64,000 nucleotides of DNA from Epiperipatus broadwayi (taxonomy: Eukaryota > Onychophora > Udeonychophora > Euonychophora > Peripatidae). Made by a program: the position numbers and the translations under genes. This document shows positions 39,648 through 52,861 of this stretch, in pieces; position 1 is the stretch's first letter, and each line of letters starts with the position of its first letter. The notes under the pieces are model-generated. The model did not search any database. It saw only the letters and a list, made by a program, of their open reading frames with translations, and had not been told where the DNA came from. The stretch spans positions 1,180,001 to 1,244,000 of the forward strand of contig JAQFVV010012497.1 of assembly GCA_028023455.1 (NCBI GenBank), in the 5' to 3' direction.

Positions 39648-42600
39648 CATTCACTCTGCTACTGTTACACAATTCTTTATTTACCACCCTTTTTTACAGT
39701 TTCTTTTGCCCCAGCAATCTTTTTCAGAACTACAACATAATATAAACATACGAATATCAATATACATGAACATATAATTCACATTCTATATATGCATCTT
39801 ATAATATCTTTTGATTTACATTATTACCATTCATTGTAAAAAAAAAGGGTAAAAATGAATGGAATGTTAAAAAAGGGTAAAAAAATGAATGGTAATAATG
39901 TAAATGAAAAGATATTATAAGATGTATATTGAAGCAATCGATGTCTAGTTATCATCGATGCTTCATGTTTCACCATCTAGACTAACCTCCTAGGGGTCCA
40001 CAATTCAGACCTTGCTATAAATATATGCTATTCACTCACACACTGTATGCTGAATCATTAGAAAGATTAGTAAAATTAATTTTTGTTTAGTAAAAATGAA
40101 ACAGTAGTTTGAGTGATGCGTATATATATTATGACCAAAGCAATAATTTTATTGCTGGAAAATACCTTTGCTTATATATTTGTAATTATTTTTATATCTG
40201 TGTGTATTTAATGTAACAACAAAGAAAAATGGGGAAGGCTTGAAATACTGAAATTATCTTTATCACTAATCAGATCGTTGTCTATAATTAAAATTTATAA
40301 ATCTTAATTAAAATCGAAAAACAAATCGTTTATCAGTTGTTGTCAAATGATTTGAATTCAGCTTGTTGCCTTTAATTAGAATTGTCAATCGCAATTAAGA
40401 TCGAAAACAAATCATTTATCAGTTGTTGTCGAATGATTTAAAATAGCTAAAAATGGTATTTCAAGCCTTATCTATTGAATATTTTGCTAATTAAATGTTG
40501 TTTTAAAGGAATTACAGAGATAAGGTTGGTATATGAAATTGCATTTTGGTCAGTATTAAAATGTTATAAAAGGAACCACAGAACAAAGGAAGTTAGTTTA
40601 CTTTGAGTTTTTTAGACTTTCAGTTTAGTTATCTTCAGTGAGTGGAGATTTTCGTCAGAAGCATTTCAAGACCTTAACTTTAAGAAGCCGGTGCAAGTCC
40701 TGCACGATGAAGTGTGAGTAGTGGAATCTAGCACCTTTCTCTTCTTCTCTTTGAGGACTGTCTACCAGCTGTACAATTCCATCTTACAGGCCATATGAGA
40801 TGACGTAGAATTGCCAACCTGCCTGCTTGATGCTATGCTGATATCTTAGGTAAAATCGTGTAATTTAGAGCTGCCTTAATACGAACATTCATGGGTGATT
40901 TATAATTTATAGCTAAATTAATCCATAGATCCATTTATGATATTTTGCTAGTTTTGCTCGTAAACTCTCTCTCTCTATAATCCTTTATTAATACTTATGT
41001 AATTCTAAATATACGTTTGCTTTCACGCTTAATTTATGTTTATATAACTTTATATGGCTCAATTAAATGTATACAACTTATTTTGTTTAATATATGTATT
41101 ATTTTCTCTAATATGTCGGTATCAATCAATCTCGAGACTTTAATTAAATTAATTAGTAAAATTATATTCATTTGTTTATTTAAAATAGAAATCGTTCGTT
41201 AGGTTGGTTGTATACCTAAAAGTATTTTATTGTGGATGCTTATTTTATTTTGTTGTTTAGTTGCCTTTATAAAAGATTGCGACACCTAATATAAAATTCC
41301 ACCTTCTCTTACTATTGTCCGGAGGGCTAAGTCTCCAGTTAATATGTATATGGGAATCTAATTTTAAATATAAATTTTATTAGCTTAATATTAGAAATAG
41401 AAGTTATTATTCATTATGATTTGTTAAATGACTCAGAATTGAAAACAGATTATTGCACAAGAGGTTAGACAATTTCCAAGTTTTAAAATAATGAAAATTA
41501 TGTTATAAAATTATATTCATGTTTAATAACGTTGCTGGCATACCATCCACTTTATTCTGATATTTTATCTTCTCCATTTCTTGATTGTTCAGTCATTGGG
41601 AACGTCTAAAGCTCCCATCCTATTTTTCAAAAATCGTCTGTAATCAGGAACACTACTTCCTGTGGAATGTAAAGTTTATGAGGATTATGTGCTGCGGATG
41701 TCAGTACATAATGATCTGGGATCTCAAACTCAGCCTCTCCCTTGATATCGCTCCGCCAGAATGCACGGACATATCAAATCTAAGTTCGTTTCAAATATTC
41801 TTTTAAAATGATAAAATATCCACAAACGCCATGAGGTTTTATTTCGTTATTGTATGCTAGTACCATTACCATCCACCTAACCTTTAGTAAGTTGCAATGA
41901 TGTGTTAAAGATAATGATTCATTTTGTAAAAATACATTTAGTTCATTGAGCTAAGCTGCTTCCTTTTAAAAACCGTTATCGATTCCCATAGACGTAAATC
42001 TAATTTATATTAATGATTGCATAACTTACTCTCGTAAATAAAGCGCATTGTTTGTTTCTTATTTCTAAAAGACGTCTTTGCCAAACAATGCGAATAAAAG
42101 TAAATAATGGTTCTCCTAAGAAATACATGATTGAAATCATATATTTTTCCCGTTAGCAAATAAATCATTTACTGTTAAAACTGTCACGATCTTTTATATT
42201 TATTTTCGGCATCCACGATGTGTCGTAGCAAAAGTTTTCTTGAATTAGCTTATCCACTCCGCACAAGTTATAAAACACTATAAAATTGTATCTGTAAAAT
42301 TATATTTATTAAATGAATGATAGAGGGGATTTTATACAACAAATTCCCAAGTCTTGTAAATAAACAATATTGTCCCAAGCGTGAAACTAGTTGGTAAAAT
42401 ATACATATGTTTCCTTAATCTTTGTAATCTATATATGCGTTTGTTTAATATTTATTAAATATATCTATTTCATGTAAATCCTGGTTTGTCGTTTTTGAAT
42501 TATTATTTTCTAGTTAATATTTAGAACTATTTTTCTTTAGCTAATAGCTTAGCATTAATGAATAAATAACTATAATAAATGTAATTCCTGGGCTACTCCA

Positions 42601-42992
42601 ATCTCGATCATCATCATCAATTTGATCTTATGCTCTTCCGTTTTGTTTCTGGGCACGAATTTAAAATAATTTTACTGTGTCATCAGAATTGTTGTTCATT
42701 GGGTCAGAGATTTGAAGAATAGGCAAATAGGTTAGAATTCAGGACTGCTCCAGACCTGTGTATCTTGAGCATGATCGGATTCGAGGTACTTTTTCTTAGG
42801 ATTTGAATCTTGTTAAGTGAGCATACTATTTTGACTGGTACAATATATAGAATGTAAATTATGTTTATGCATATTTTATTTATATGTTTGTATTATGTTG
42901 TAGTTTTGAAGAAAATTGCTGGAGCAATCAAAACTGTAAACTGTAAAAAAGGGTGGTAAATAAAGCATTGTGTAACTGTAGTAAAGTGAATG
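39648..42992. mobile_element. Palindromic foldback element split by LTR-like copy B
   Basis: The left arm 39648-39845 and right arm (39885-39929 plus 42843-42992) are inverted copies. Matching landmarks: TTATTTACCACCCTTTTTTA against TAAAAAAGGGTGGTAAATAA; CAGAACTACAACATAATA against TATTATGTTGTAGTTTTG; TTACATTATTACCATTCATT against its complement at 39885-39905. The right arm is interrupted at 39930 by the LTR-like element, whose 4-bp duplication ATAT restores symmetry when removed. It is noncoding. Confidence 0.85.
39930..42842 (+). mobile_element. Long LTR-like element, copy B (2913 bp)
   Basis: Runs TGAAGCAATCGATG...GACTGGTACA and is flanked by ATAT on both sides (39926-39929, 42843-42846). 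It is homologous to copy A over its full length. A terminal hairpin lies at 39930-39965 and a TATAAAAGG box at 40565-40573. There is an internal duplication of an AAATCATTTATCAGTTGTTG unit near 40320-40440, and a stem CGCATTGTTTG...CAAACAATGCG at 42044-42092. No known protein domain; the 73-codon ORF at 41585-41806 is not kept in copy A. Confidence 0.85.
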
Positions 42993-43743
42993 TATGCTTG
43001 GAATCCTGCTAATTTATAAGCCATTGTTGTTTTAGGTTGTGAATGGATACTGCCTCTAATTTCAAGTGATTTTACTATCATTTTATAATCCAACCTATTT
43101 CTATTTCTTTGGATTGCCATGTCAAAATATTTTAAGCTGTGTGTTATTTTTATATGTTATCACCTATAATAAGACTAATTCCTTCACCAGTAATTTCCAT
43201 ATCATATAATCACCAAAACATCACATTATCGCTATTTTCTATCCTTACTATGGCTTTCACTGTGTGGCATTATTGTATGGAGAGTTTGCTGCAACTAATT
43301 TCCGCATCTGAAGAATAGTTTGTTTGGGAACACATTATAACATTATTAACATGCCATTTATATCTGATGCATAGATCTTTCTTCATGAATGCCATTATAA
43401 TTTTGTCTTATTTGTTAGCCAGTGACAAACTGCATATGTTGCCGATGGTATGAAGTCCCATATAGGCCAGGGAATTTACATCCTGTAGAACTCATTGCTA
43501 AATTTTGATGATATATCTATCAACTCAATTGAGAGCATGTCATAAAAGTGCATTTTTGAGAGTTGTATTCCCTATTTTTCAGTAGATTTTTTATAAAATT
43601 AATAGATAATCTCTGTGGAAAAGAGCCTCATAGCTCAATGATATCTAGTGAGCTTATTTATGGTCTTCTTTAATATGTGCACTGTCTATGATTTGTATTA
43701 GTTTATTAGTATATTTTTTCAAAGCCTGACTGCTACTATAACC

Positions 43744-43840
43744 ATTCTACAGTACTTGTGGCTCTGTATTAATATGCATACTAATACAGAACCACAAGTA
43801 CTACAGAATGCATACTAATACAGAGCCACGAGTACTGCAG
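43744..43840. repeat. Hairpin with a third repeated arm
   Basis: TTCTACAGTACTTGTGGCTC and the following bases to ATGCAT are the inverted complement of the segment ATGCATACTAATACAGAACC to CTACAGAA. A third copy, TGCATACTAATACAGAGCCA, follows at 43809-43840 in direct orientation. Confidence 0.8.
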
Positions 43841-44934
43841 ATTGGTGTGTGCTGAAAAGAGCAAGGATATTTTCAGCTTTTCCTTACTCTTCATGTAATG
43901 GGGCTGTTGTTGTTCTTTCATGGGATGTCATGAGAAAATCTGTGAGAAAAGTGTACTGACTTTTCTGCCATGAGGGATATTTTCTCAGAGTCCAAGTCTT
44001 GTAGGTGCAAACAGCCAGATAGGGAACTTAAACAGACTGAACCGATCTTATTTTTATTTGTGTATGCCTGATAAAGCTCCATTAAAATTATGCAGCAAAG
44101 GACTGTGAGTATAAAGTTTTTAATTATTCACTTAGTCTGCCACTAGTAGAGTGGTGTTAGCTTAGTATTTTGTGAATATTAGCATTTATTGAAGTAGAAC
44201 TTAATATCAAAGACTAAATTGATTATGTTTGTAAATGTTGCAGGTCTCTTTGGTCAATGTTTCCTATTAATCACTGTAGACCAAACACAAGGGGGGCAGA
44301 AGAATAAAGTATTCACAGTGAGATGTAGGCTGCAAATCTGGAACTGGGACTGAAGCTGATTTGGCTAACAATGTGTATATAACGTGTTATGTATATAATT
44401 GTAAATAAATATATTTTAATCTTTATTTAACAATGTTTTTCTTTAGTCAATAAGTTTTATTAATTGTTGGCATTCAGCATGGTAGTTTAATACACAATAA
44501 TGTTTTTGAACTTATTAAACTTTAGTATAAAAAAAAATAGATTATTACCAACAATTGCAAATATCCCACAACAAATGTAATTCAATGTTCATATCCCAGA
44601 TTAGTTACTTTATAGGTGTTCCATTTGTTCTTTGATTTAATACATGGATATGGTGATCTTTTTTTGTTTAAATGTAAATGACATTCTACTCATGGCTAGA
44701 GTTTTTATAATAAATATGTAAAGGCATTTTTAAAAAGGAGTCACATATAGTATTTCATTATAATGTAAGTATATAATATATACTATATTCACTTGAGTGA
44801 ATCATGAAAATTGTTTTCAGATTTCAAACAAGTTCAGGAAAAACAGACCACTTCCAAACTAATCAAACATTCAATTATTAATCAGTAAACAAGCCTCTAT
44901 TATTCTTAGCTAGAGTATAAGACAAAAAAATGAA

Positions 44935-45065
44935 AACTATAAACTGGTGCAGTAATAGAATGATAGACTTTAGAGTTCAAGATCATAGATTACAACCCAA
45001 TTCTGTCTCTTCCAAATGTTTGTATAAATGTCTGAGTAATAAATCATTTGAGTATTATTTTTATC
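44935..45065 (+). repeat. SINE-like repeat copy
   Basis: Block order GGTGCAGTAATAGAATGATA, TTTAGAGTTCAAGATCATAG, ATTACAACCCAATTCTGTCT, and CTGAGTAATAAATCATTTGA. Confidence 0.6.
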
Positions 45066-45712
45066 AGATAGTTGTCCATTGTCTTTTTCTCTATTTCTAC
45101 ATAAAAGGATGCAAAGGGTCTTTATCTGCCAGATAATTTATGTAGAATCTAATTTATCTCTTATATAAAATTTATTTATCAAATAAATGATATTCCAAAA
45201 AAATCATAATTAATTTATAAATTTTGTACGTTTGCTTTATCTATAAAAATACCCATAACCATCCATCTTAAATTAGCTGTGTAATTCTTAAAGAAGTGTT
45301 TTGGCAATGTTTTTAAAAGTTATAAATAGCATAATAAATCCAATCGATAATCTATAATCAAAATAAACTGGATTATTTGGTTCAGTGTAAACCTTAGAAT
45401 ATTGGAAACCAAATATATTAACAAAAATTGTTTTTAAAAAAAGAAAAAAATGATTTCGTAAAAATATTTTAACTAAGAATATTAATAAATGTCAATTCAT
45501 TAAAATTATGAATTATGACTGCTTTATTGTTTGGAAAATTTGTGGTAAACTTGATTCTTGGACAAATATTGATTTTTTACATAATCCTCTGGTTAATTTA
45601 AAAGTTCATTATTATTTATATTTCACTTTCTAAAAAGGGAGTAATTAATTATATTTAGAAAAAAAAAATCATGTTACGCAGGTCAAAATATAATATTATG
45701 TACTACTGCGAT

Positions 45713-45713
45713 A

Positions 45714-45810
<97 letters not shown>

Positions 45811-45862
45811 GAGGGTGGTAGGGAGAGAGGGAGGGAGGGCGGGAGGGAGGGAGAGAGAGGAG
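45713..45862 (+). repeat. (GATA)n microsatellite followed by GGGA-rich tract
   Basis: About 100 bp of near-perfect GATA units is followed by roughly 50 bp of GGGA/GAGA units. The ORF across it on the minus strand is repeat translation. Confidence 0.97.
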
Positions 45863-46020
45863 AAAAAGAGAGAGATATCGATCATTATCTTAACACTCCA
45901 TCAATGAACAATTATGAGTTGATGTATATCTGAATTATTAAGAGTTAATAGAGAATTATGATTTCATTTAAAATAATAAATGTGAAGTATTAAAAAAATT
46001 ATTTCAAAAATAAAATAGTA

Positions 46021-46221
46021 ATTCAATAAATAGTGACGATCCATTATGCCAGAAAAATTATAAAATTGTACTTCTTTACAGATTTACAGCTTAGCATTGC
46101 TATTCATAATGCTAAGATAGGTATATAGTGCTATGAATATGTCCGGCCTGGGTCCTGTAAATCTGTAAAGGAGTTATAATTTTATAATCTTTCCGGCATA
46201 GTAAACCACTATCTATTGAAT
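46021..46221. mobile_element. MITE with 68-bp terminal inverted repeats and TA target site
   Basis: The left end ATTCAATAAATAGTG is matched by CACTATCTATTGAAT at the right, and the arms continue through CTTTACAGATTTACA and its complement TGTAAATCTGTAAAG. TA lies on both sides (46019-46020, 46222-46223). It is 201 bp with no coding capacity. Confidence 0.85.
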
Positions 46222-46223
46222 TA

Positions 46224-48935
46224 CAAATAAATAAGGAAAGAAATAAGATGGATTGAGTTAAAATAGTAATTTATATGCTATTATTTAGAATGAGTAAAAA
46301 AAAAAAAAAGGGGGGGGGTAGAAGAATTTAATCTGAGTTTAAAAGTAATAACGTTCCCACCAATAATTTTACTTTTAGATGCTGAAAAACATATAATACA
46401 AGTTGTCAAATTAATGCCATTTCTCATTTTAATTAATGTTTAGAAGGAATATAAGATTAATAAAAGAGGTGATCTAGTGTAACCTTTATTATAACATTTA
46501 GATAGAAATAATATTGTTACTATTTGAAGTTTAATATGTATATGCTTTTTTTTTTTGTTTATGTTATTTTAGTTGAGTTAGTTGAATTTCTATACATAAA
46601 TATATCATTGTCTAACAGTTATGCTAGTAATATTCTCAAAGCAGAATAAAAATCTTAGTAAAATCAAAATGTTCTTTTCATAATCATAGTTTAGCCTATG
46701 AAACAAATAGTCATTCATAAGTGAAAACTATAACCAAATAACATAAATACTGTATATACATATAATATAACACAATGCTTGGCAATTGTTTTGAATTGCA
46801 GGTAGTTTATGTACGTAATTTGTTGTAATTTTTATTTGAGATCTGATAGTTTAATAGACAAAACTATGAACGTGATAAAGAATATTTTGTAAATTTTCTT
46901 ATTTATTATTATTGATTTTTCATTGCACCAACTCTTCACTCTATTCAATCATTATCAGTCATCACTAGTATTATTTATTTCTTAGCACTTTATATTACAG
47001 AATGGCATAGCTACCATAAGTCATGGGTTAACTATTATCAGTCTAGTGACTTTGAGGCTAGCATTACCAAGATTTATCATTGTAAAACATACAACAATTA
47101 ATATTTATATGAACTCACTTAATTTATGTATATAGTATCTTGATCTCTGGGCATTAAATATAGAATAATGATACAGTATTGTAATACATAACACAGAAAG
47201 CCTTCGAAATATTTTTAACACTTTTAAATATTGCTAGATTTTATTATAGAAATGAGAAGATAATATACATGTGATACATTTCATATAGATGCAACTTAAT
47301 ATCTATCTTCTTTCCAAATATTTTTCAGTCAGTTTTCTTCTCCAAGTTCTCTTTATTCCACCAATTCTTCAATATTCCTGTGTTGTCTTTGTCCAATCTA
47401 ATTCTCTTGAGCAATTCTGCTGTGTTTCATTGCAGACATGAATAAATTTTTTATTCTTCAGACATTTTATTAAAATGATCATATAATAGAAATTATTTTT
47501 ATAATGTAACATATATATTGCTGTTAACTATCATTATATCCCTCACTAATTTATTTTTATTTTTAGACCTACTTTAGAAATTATTATACTTTTTTCTTTT
47601 GAATGTAAATTTTAATTTCCTTCTACTTTTTCAATTTATTTTCTCTTTAGTATAGACATCAGCATTTGGATCCGTGGATGCCATCTTATATTACGATTTT
47701 CAATTTTGTTTTTAGTGCATCCCTCATTTCGATTCCATATATTACAAATCCTCCAGCAGCATAGAAAGTCACATCATTCTCTTTCACTAAACATACAATT
47801 CACAAACAACAATCTTTACTCATTCTCAGAGAAATGGCCTACTTTGATATGTGCAGCTTATCTTGATGATAATAAGATATTTTCATTATAATAATTACTA
47901 ATTATCATTAAAAGTATAACAGCTTTAAATTCCTTTATACATAGAATGAAATATCCCATTTAAAAATCTGAAGAGAATTTACTATTATATTTTATAGATA
48001 TTGCACTATGTTTTTCAAAATTAAAAATGTATTTATGATTGTTTTTAAAATAATGTTTTCATTTAGCAATAAAGATTTTTTTTTTTTAAAAAAAAAAGCT
48101 GTATGATTCTTTTTTTTTCTTCTCATTATTATTAGAAATTACTTTTTCAATTTCTTGAATAAGTTTTTTTTTTTTTTGGTATCATTTAAAATAACGTTGT
48201 CTTTTATTTACACAATTCTAAGATTAAAACATTTCAAAGCATTATGGCAGAGAGCTTATGATAATCTCTAGCTTAATAAATGTAGTAATAATCATTAATG
48301 TATTATCTGAAGTGTATAATGTCAAAGATAAGAGTACAAAGTTTGACATTTGTGAATCAAATTGTAATAATTTTTTACTGCAGCATTTTTTTTTTTTTTT
48401 ATTAGACAGAATCTGTTTCTTCTAAATATTTTAATCTTACAAATATAGTTATTGAAAAACATTTTATAAATTACTATTTAACTGCTCACATAAATTATTT
48501 TAAAAATACAAATTTGTAAAGTTTTTTCTTTAGTTAATTTTAAATTCTTTTATAACATCTATTCAGGATCTATGGCAAACCAATTTAAAAATTCTCAAAT
48601 GAAATATGATTCTAAGGTCCTTTTTGAAAAAGTTTTAATAGTTTTTAAAAATTTGTACTATCTTAACAATCAACATATCCACTAAAAAAATAATTGAATA
48701 CTCAATTACTTAAAATAATCTTGTAATGTTAAAGCACCAAGTTGCAGGCTGAGCTTTGATCTAGGAACTTTTAATTCTTGGGCCTTTCATTTTTATCAAT
48801 GCACCACACTGAAATAACAGTTTTGCATAATTTTGACTATTTAAATCAAAAATTACAATATTGTTCTTTTCCATATCAGTTAAAATATGTTATATATGAT
48901 GGATTAATCACAATACATATTCACAAATTAATCTG
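46224..48935. other. AT-rich sequence without recognised feature
   Basis: Contains an A-run/G-run at about 46297-46318 and T-run/A-run junctions at 48065-48100 and 48163-48178. The 61-codon ORF at 47706-47891 has no recognised motif. Confidence 0.45.
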
Positions 48936-49508
48936 ACACGCACACAATAATGTGAGAGGTTAGAAAAAAACACATTGCCAATGGAATAAATTGACTCAAA
49001 AGTTCCAAATATTTATTTTAATATCATGAATAAAAAATGTATTCTAACACACAAATAACAAGAATATATATATATATTGCAAATTATTAATACAGAAAAT
49101 AACTCAAAGACTTACACAAAACAAAATTAAAAATCTGTATAACCTGTTGTTTTCCTAAATTCAATTGGGACTTACAGGTGATGAATATGCTGGGTTATGA
49201 GCTCTTCCATAAAGTTCTCTAGCTCTCTCACAGAATAATTAATTTTGGGTCTATTTATACCTTTCCAAATGTCTAGAGTAAATAATTAACTAATTGGGGA
49301 ATTCAAAACAACAGTAATTATTAATCCCTTTACCAAATGAGATTAGCTGATTTGTATAATTACTTTAATTGCAATATCAATCTTGAGGATTAGAACATGT
49401 GCATTCTAAATATGTCAAAATAATAAACTATATGCTGCATAGATATACATTTTTAAATATTCAATCTGTGATTAAATATATATTAATTAATTGTATACAT
49501 TGCACACA
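48936..49508 (-). repeat. LTR of a minus-strand LTR retrotransposon remnant
   Basis: Read on the minus strand it starts TGTGTGCAATGTATAC, directly after a purine tract (GTAAAGGAAAGG), as a 3' LTR should. The other end near 48936 gives TGTGTGCGTGTCA. Its U3-side half is repeated in the same orientation at 52862-53042. No paired 5' LTR with full length is seen. Confidence 0.6.
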
Positions 49509-49519
49509 CCTTTCCTTTA

Positions 49520-49890
49520 CTTCAGAATCTGAAATTTGGTAATTTATTACATTTTACTCCATATATAATCTTGAAGGTGGTGGGTGATTGGTTTTCTTTC
49601 TCTCTGACTGAATCATCCTGATCTTGCAAGGCTTTCTTGTAGTTGATCGGCAGAATCTTTAATTTCTTGAGGTTCATGTGTTAGATTAGACTATACCGCT
49701 TGATTACTTCTCACATCTTCAAGATCATCATCTTCTCTTGCTGTACTCTTGTTTAGGTATTAAACTGCTATTTCAGCCAATCAATTAGATTCTGGAAGAT
49801 ACAGAAGTTTTATTATATGTTTAATACCTTCTTCCATTAACTCATAAAAATTTATAGATACAAACCCAATTTCATTATCAGACACCATTA
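49520..49890 (-). pseudogene. Pol C-terminal tail of the minus-strand LTR element
   Basis: The minus-strand translation in mixed frames gives an acidic stretch then a basic motif, R-S-E-R-K-K-x(n)-P-P-x-R-L. This resembles the RRSxRxRxPPxRL tail common at the end of animal LTR-element polyproteins. It lies just upstream of the purine tract and LTR. The assignment rests on position and this motif. Confidence 0.5.
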
Positions 49891-50344
49891 TTTAAAAAAA
49901 ATTCATGATAAGCAAATATCATATTACTCTTAGCTTCTTAATCATTTTTAAATAGTTAACAAATATGGGTTTTAGCAATAATAATTAATATAGATCAGTG
50001 TTTCTTAAACTGTGGGTCATGACCCCAATGGGAGTCATAAAAAATTAATTCAGATACATTAATTTAAAGAAATATTAGTCGCAATTCCTTCATTATCTTT
50101 AATTTATTATATTTTCTATACAGTGCAATTATAAAATCGTAATGATGGCCATGTTGAGCTGTAAATTATATTTACATATTGAAAAATAACATTAAATGCA
50201 TCATAATAGTGGTGTTGCATTGCAATTTCAGTATATAAGTTATTTCAGAATCAAAATATATGCTGCAATGGTGAGAATAAGTTTGGTGCCACTGTGATTA
50301 TATAATGTATTTCCGGTCAAGTTATTTGTTTAGGTTTCATTTCA

Positions 50345-51503
50345 ACAAGTGTCCTCATCGCAAGAACAATACAGTTTAAGCAACTTATTACTAGACTTAA
50401 AAAAAGCCCAATATTTACAATTCAGTTGGATGATACAACTGATATTTCAAAAATAGCTAAATTATTAGTATATGTCAGATACATTTATAAAAAAAATATT
50501 GAGGAAGAATTGTTATTTTGTTGTTCTTTGGAAGAACATACAAGAGGGGAAGACACATATAATAAAGTAGACAATTTTTTTAAAACTGAAGGTTTAGAAT
50601 GGAAACATTGCTTTGGAATATCCACAGATGATGCAAAAGCAATGACTGTGTGAAAATATTGTTTTTAAATCATTTGTTAAAGCTTCTGGTAATAATCATG
50701 TAACTTTTACACAGTGCCCGATCCATCAAGAGGTCCTTGCAGCAAAAAAATTAGCAATGGAATTGAACGATGTGCTTCAGGATGCTGTCAAAATTAGAAA
50801 CTTTATTAAAAGCCATGCCCTTATTAACCATTTATTTTCAAATCTTTATAAAGACATAAACTCTGAATACAAAAATTTATTATTACATGCAGAAGTAAGA
50901 TGGATGTCAAGAGGATGAAGTTTAAGAAGATTATTGTTATTAAAAGAAATTATTATATTTTTAACCAAACGAAAATGTGATTTTGCTGCTTTTTCAAAAT
51001 GATTTATGCTGTGCTATTTGTTTGATATTTTTGAGAAGCTAAATGATCTTGTCTCTTCAAGGAAAAAATAGCAATACTTTTACTTCGAATGATAAAATTG
51101 AAGGTTTTATTAAAAAGATCAACATTTGGAAGAATAGGGTGGAAAATGATTCATTGGAAATGTTTTCGACTATGGACAATTTTATAATTGAAAAAAATAA
51201 TTGTAAAACTTTAATTGCAAAAATGATTATAGATTACTTAAAAACCTTAGAAAAACAGTTTTGCAAATACTAAATATCGAATTTAGATTTCAAAAAGTTA
51301 TCTTGGGTGCAAAGACTATTTTTGATTGTTATTAATGAGTTTAATCACTTGCCATATAAAGCCCAAGAGGAATTTGCTGAGTTATTAAACTTGACTTTCC
51401 ACAAAAATCCTTGACTGAATTCTGGATCGGAGCTAGGACTGAATTTCCTACAATTTCTGAAATGGCATTAAATGTTCTTCTGCCATTCAGCACCGCATAC
51501 TTT
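50345..51503 (+). pseudogene. hAT transposase remnant, N-terminal and central part
   Basis: Resembles ZBED5-like transposases: DDTTDISKIAKLLVYVRYIY near 50429-50488, then a STDDAKAMT block near 50624-50650, an ALLHAEVRWMSRG-like block near 50882-50920, SSLQGKNSN near 51053 and LTEFWIGARTEFPTISEMAL near 51411-51470. Stops, at least two frame changes and a missing N-terminus show loss of function. Reading breaks near 51503 where a foreign segment starts. Confidence 0.88.
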
Positions 51504-51504
51504 T

Positions 51505-52505
51505 GGAAAAACAGTACAACATCTATAAGCATGATAAGGATGCAATATCATCGCAAATCTAACGGGATGTCTTTTCACTCCATCCCCTCAATTATCTTTC
51601 AAAAATCTCACACATTGATTCATAGCCTCTTACAAAAACATGACTCCTTTAATATATCAGAGGCCGTTCAACCGACGGACAGACCTCCTCAAAAATGCTG
51701 GCTAGACCAGGTTCTCCAGCTTCTCAATCAATTTACATCTACTTTAAAAAATCCATATAATACAAAAATCACCATCTGGGAAGCCCACCGTAAAATCAAC
51801 CCTGAAATCAACTCAATTTTGCCAATGCTTGGCATCACTAATCATAGAATTACTTACAATATTCAAGTTCTTAGCTTTAGAGCCTAAATTTTTAAACTAC
51901 CTAGTAAAAGTAAATCTGGGAGCCATGCATACCAATTGGTTCCTCCACCACAAGAGATTTCTTAACAACATTGACCCTATCTGCCCAATCTTCAAGAGGC
52001 ATGATGAGACATCCACATAATTCGCTCATGTACTGGACTTGGTAGTATCAAACTTTTAATTTTCCAAAATAGTAAAATTGATATTTACAGAATCCTCTTG
52101 CTAAAAGAATCTCTACTAAGTAAACAGTTTCCAATTATAAGAATGTCAGTATTTCTCACCCACTCTATCTGGAATGTGAGATGCAAATTAGTATTCACAA
52201 CTCCTCCACCAGACCCAGACAGTCTATTCATTTCTCTTTTAAACAAAATCAAACATAAAGACATGACCCTTTCCTCCAAATTTTTATTTGAAGAAACCTG
52301 GAATCTATTCCAAATTCCAAAGCCCAATACATTTCCAGATAGCTGATGACAACAATCTATAAACCACAGGATTTATTCCATACCCTGGATTAATATCTCC
52401 ATAAATCATCCACTATCAACCCAGTAGTGACATTATAGACTCTTGTTTAGTCAATGTACTATAAAAAGTTAATGTATTAAAAAACCAATATTCTCCCTAA
52501 ATAAA
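51505..52505 (+). mobile_element. LINE 3' fragment inside the hAT transposase (probable)
   Basis: About 1 kb with lower A+T than the surroundings. Open stretches at 51411-51887, 51829-52020 and 52098-52346 read as a LINE C-terminus: NLGAMHTNWFLHH, then DPICPIFKRHDETSTH (a CPxC...H-like knuckle with one Cys lost), then SIWNVRCKLVFTTPPPDPDS. The transposase resumes only at about 52505, so the fragment is an insertion and not part of hAT. Family and exact ends are inferred. Confidence 0.6.
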
Positions 52506-52650
52506 ATTCTTTTAAAACTAAATCTAAAATCGTTCAACGCTGAAAGACATTGAAGATGCTTTACGTCCAGCAGTATCAAATATTTCACCAAGATTTAATT
52601 TGTTATGAAGCAAAAAACAAGCACATCCGTCTCATTAAAACGTGATTTTC
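52505..52650 (+). pseudogene. hAT transposase C-terminal tail
   Basis: Reads, with one frame change, N-A-E-R then an E-D-A-L-R-P-A-V block, S-P-R-F and the conserved terminal K-K-Q-A-H-P-S-H followed by a stop. This is the hAT dimerisation-domain tail of the same transposase as 50345-51503. Confidence 0.8.
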
Positions 52651-52861
52651 TTTCATTAATTTTTGTACACTTAAAACAAATATTAAAACTACTTATTTTC
52701 ATATGTATATTGTTTACCAAAGAAATAAATTATTTATGGAAATATTTATTTCTATATCGCTTTTAAATTTAATATCTGGGGTCGCAAAAAAAATCTTGAT
52801 GATAAAAAGGTGTCATGAATGAAAAAAGTTTAAGAAGCGCTGATATAGATTATATTTTTAT

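Larger units (their letters stand above)
42993..45700. other. AT-rich sequence with hairpin and SINE-like copy
   Basis: Holds a fragment of the foldback family terminus near 43258-43293, the hairpin at 43744-43840 and the SINE-like copy at 44935-45065. No gene is recognised. Confidence 0.45.
49996..52842 (+). mobile_element. hAT transposon (ZBED5/SCAND3-like), degenerate
   Basis: An exact 8-bp target duplication, ATATAGAT, lies on both sides (49988-49995 and 52843-52850). The termini CAGTGTTTCTTAAACTGTGG and, at the right, GTTTAAGAAGCGCTG are inverted repeats; GGGTCATGACCCC and GGGGTCGC lie inside the ends, typical of this hAT group. Transposase fragments occupy 50345-51503 and 52505-52650. 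Between them sits an unrelated LINE-like 3' fragment. The N-terminal BED region is not found. Confidence 0.93.

Noticed and set aside
41585-41806. 73-codon ORF in LTR-like copy B as a possible element-encoded protein
   Set aside because: The matching region of copy A (about 25440-25690) has stops and frame changes and does not keep the protein, while the DNA itself is conserved.
45703-45885. 60-codon ORF of repeated Tyr-Leu-Ser-Ile
   Set aside because: Translation of the GATA microsatellite.
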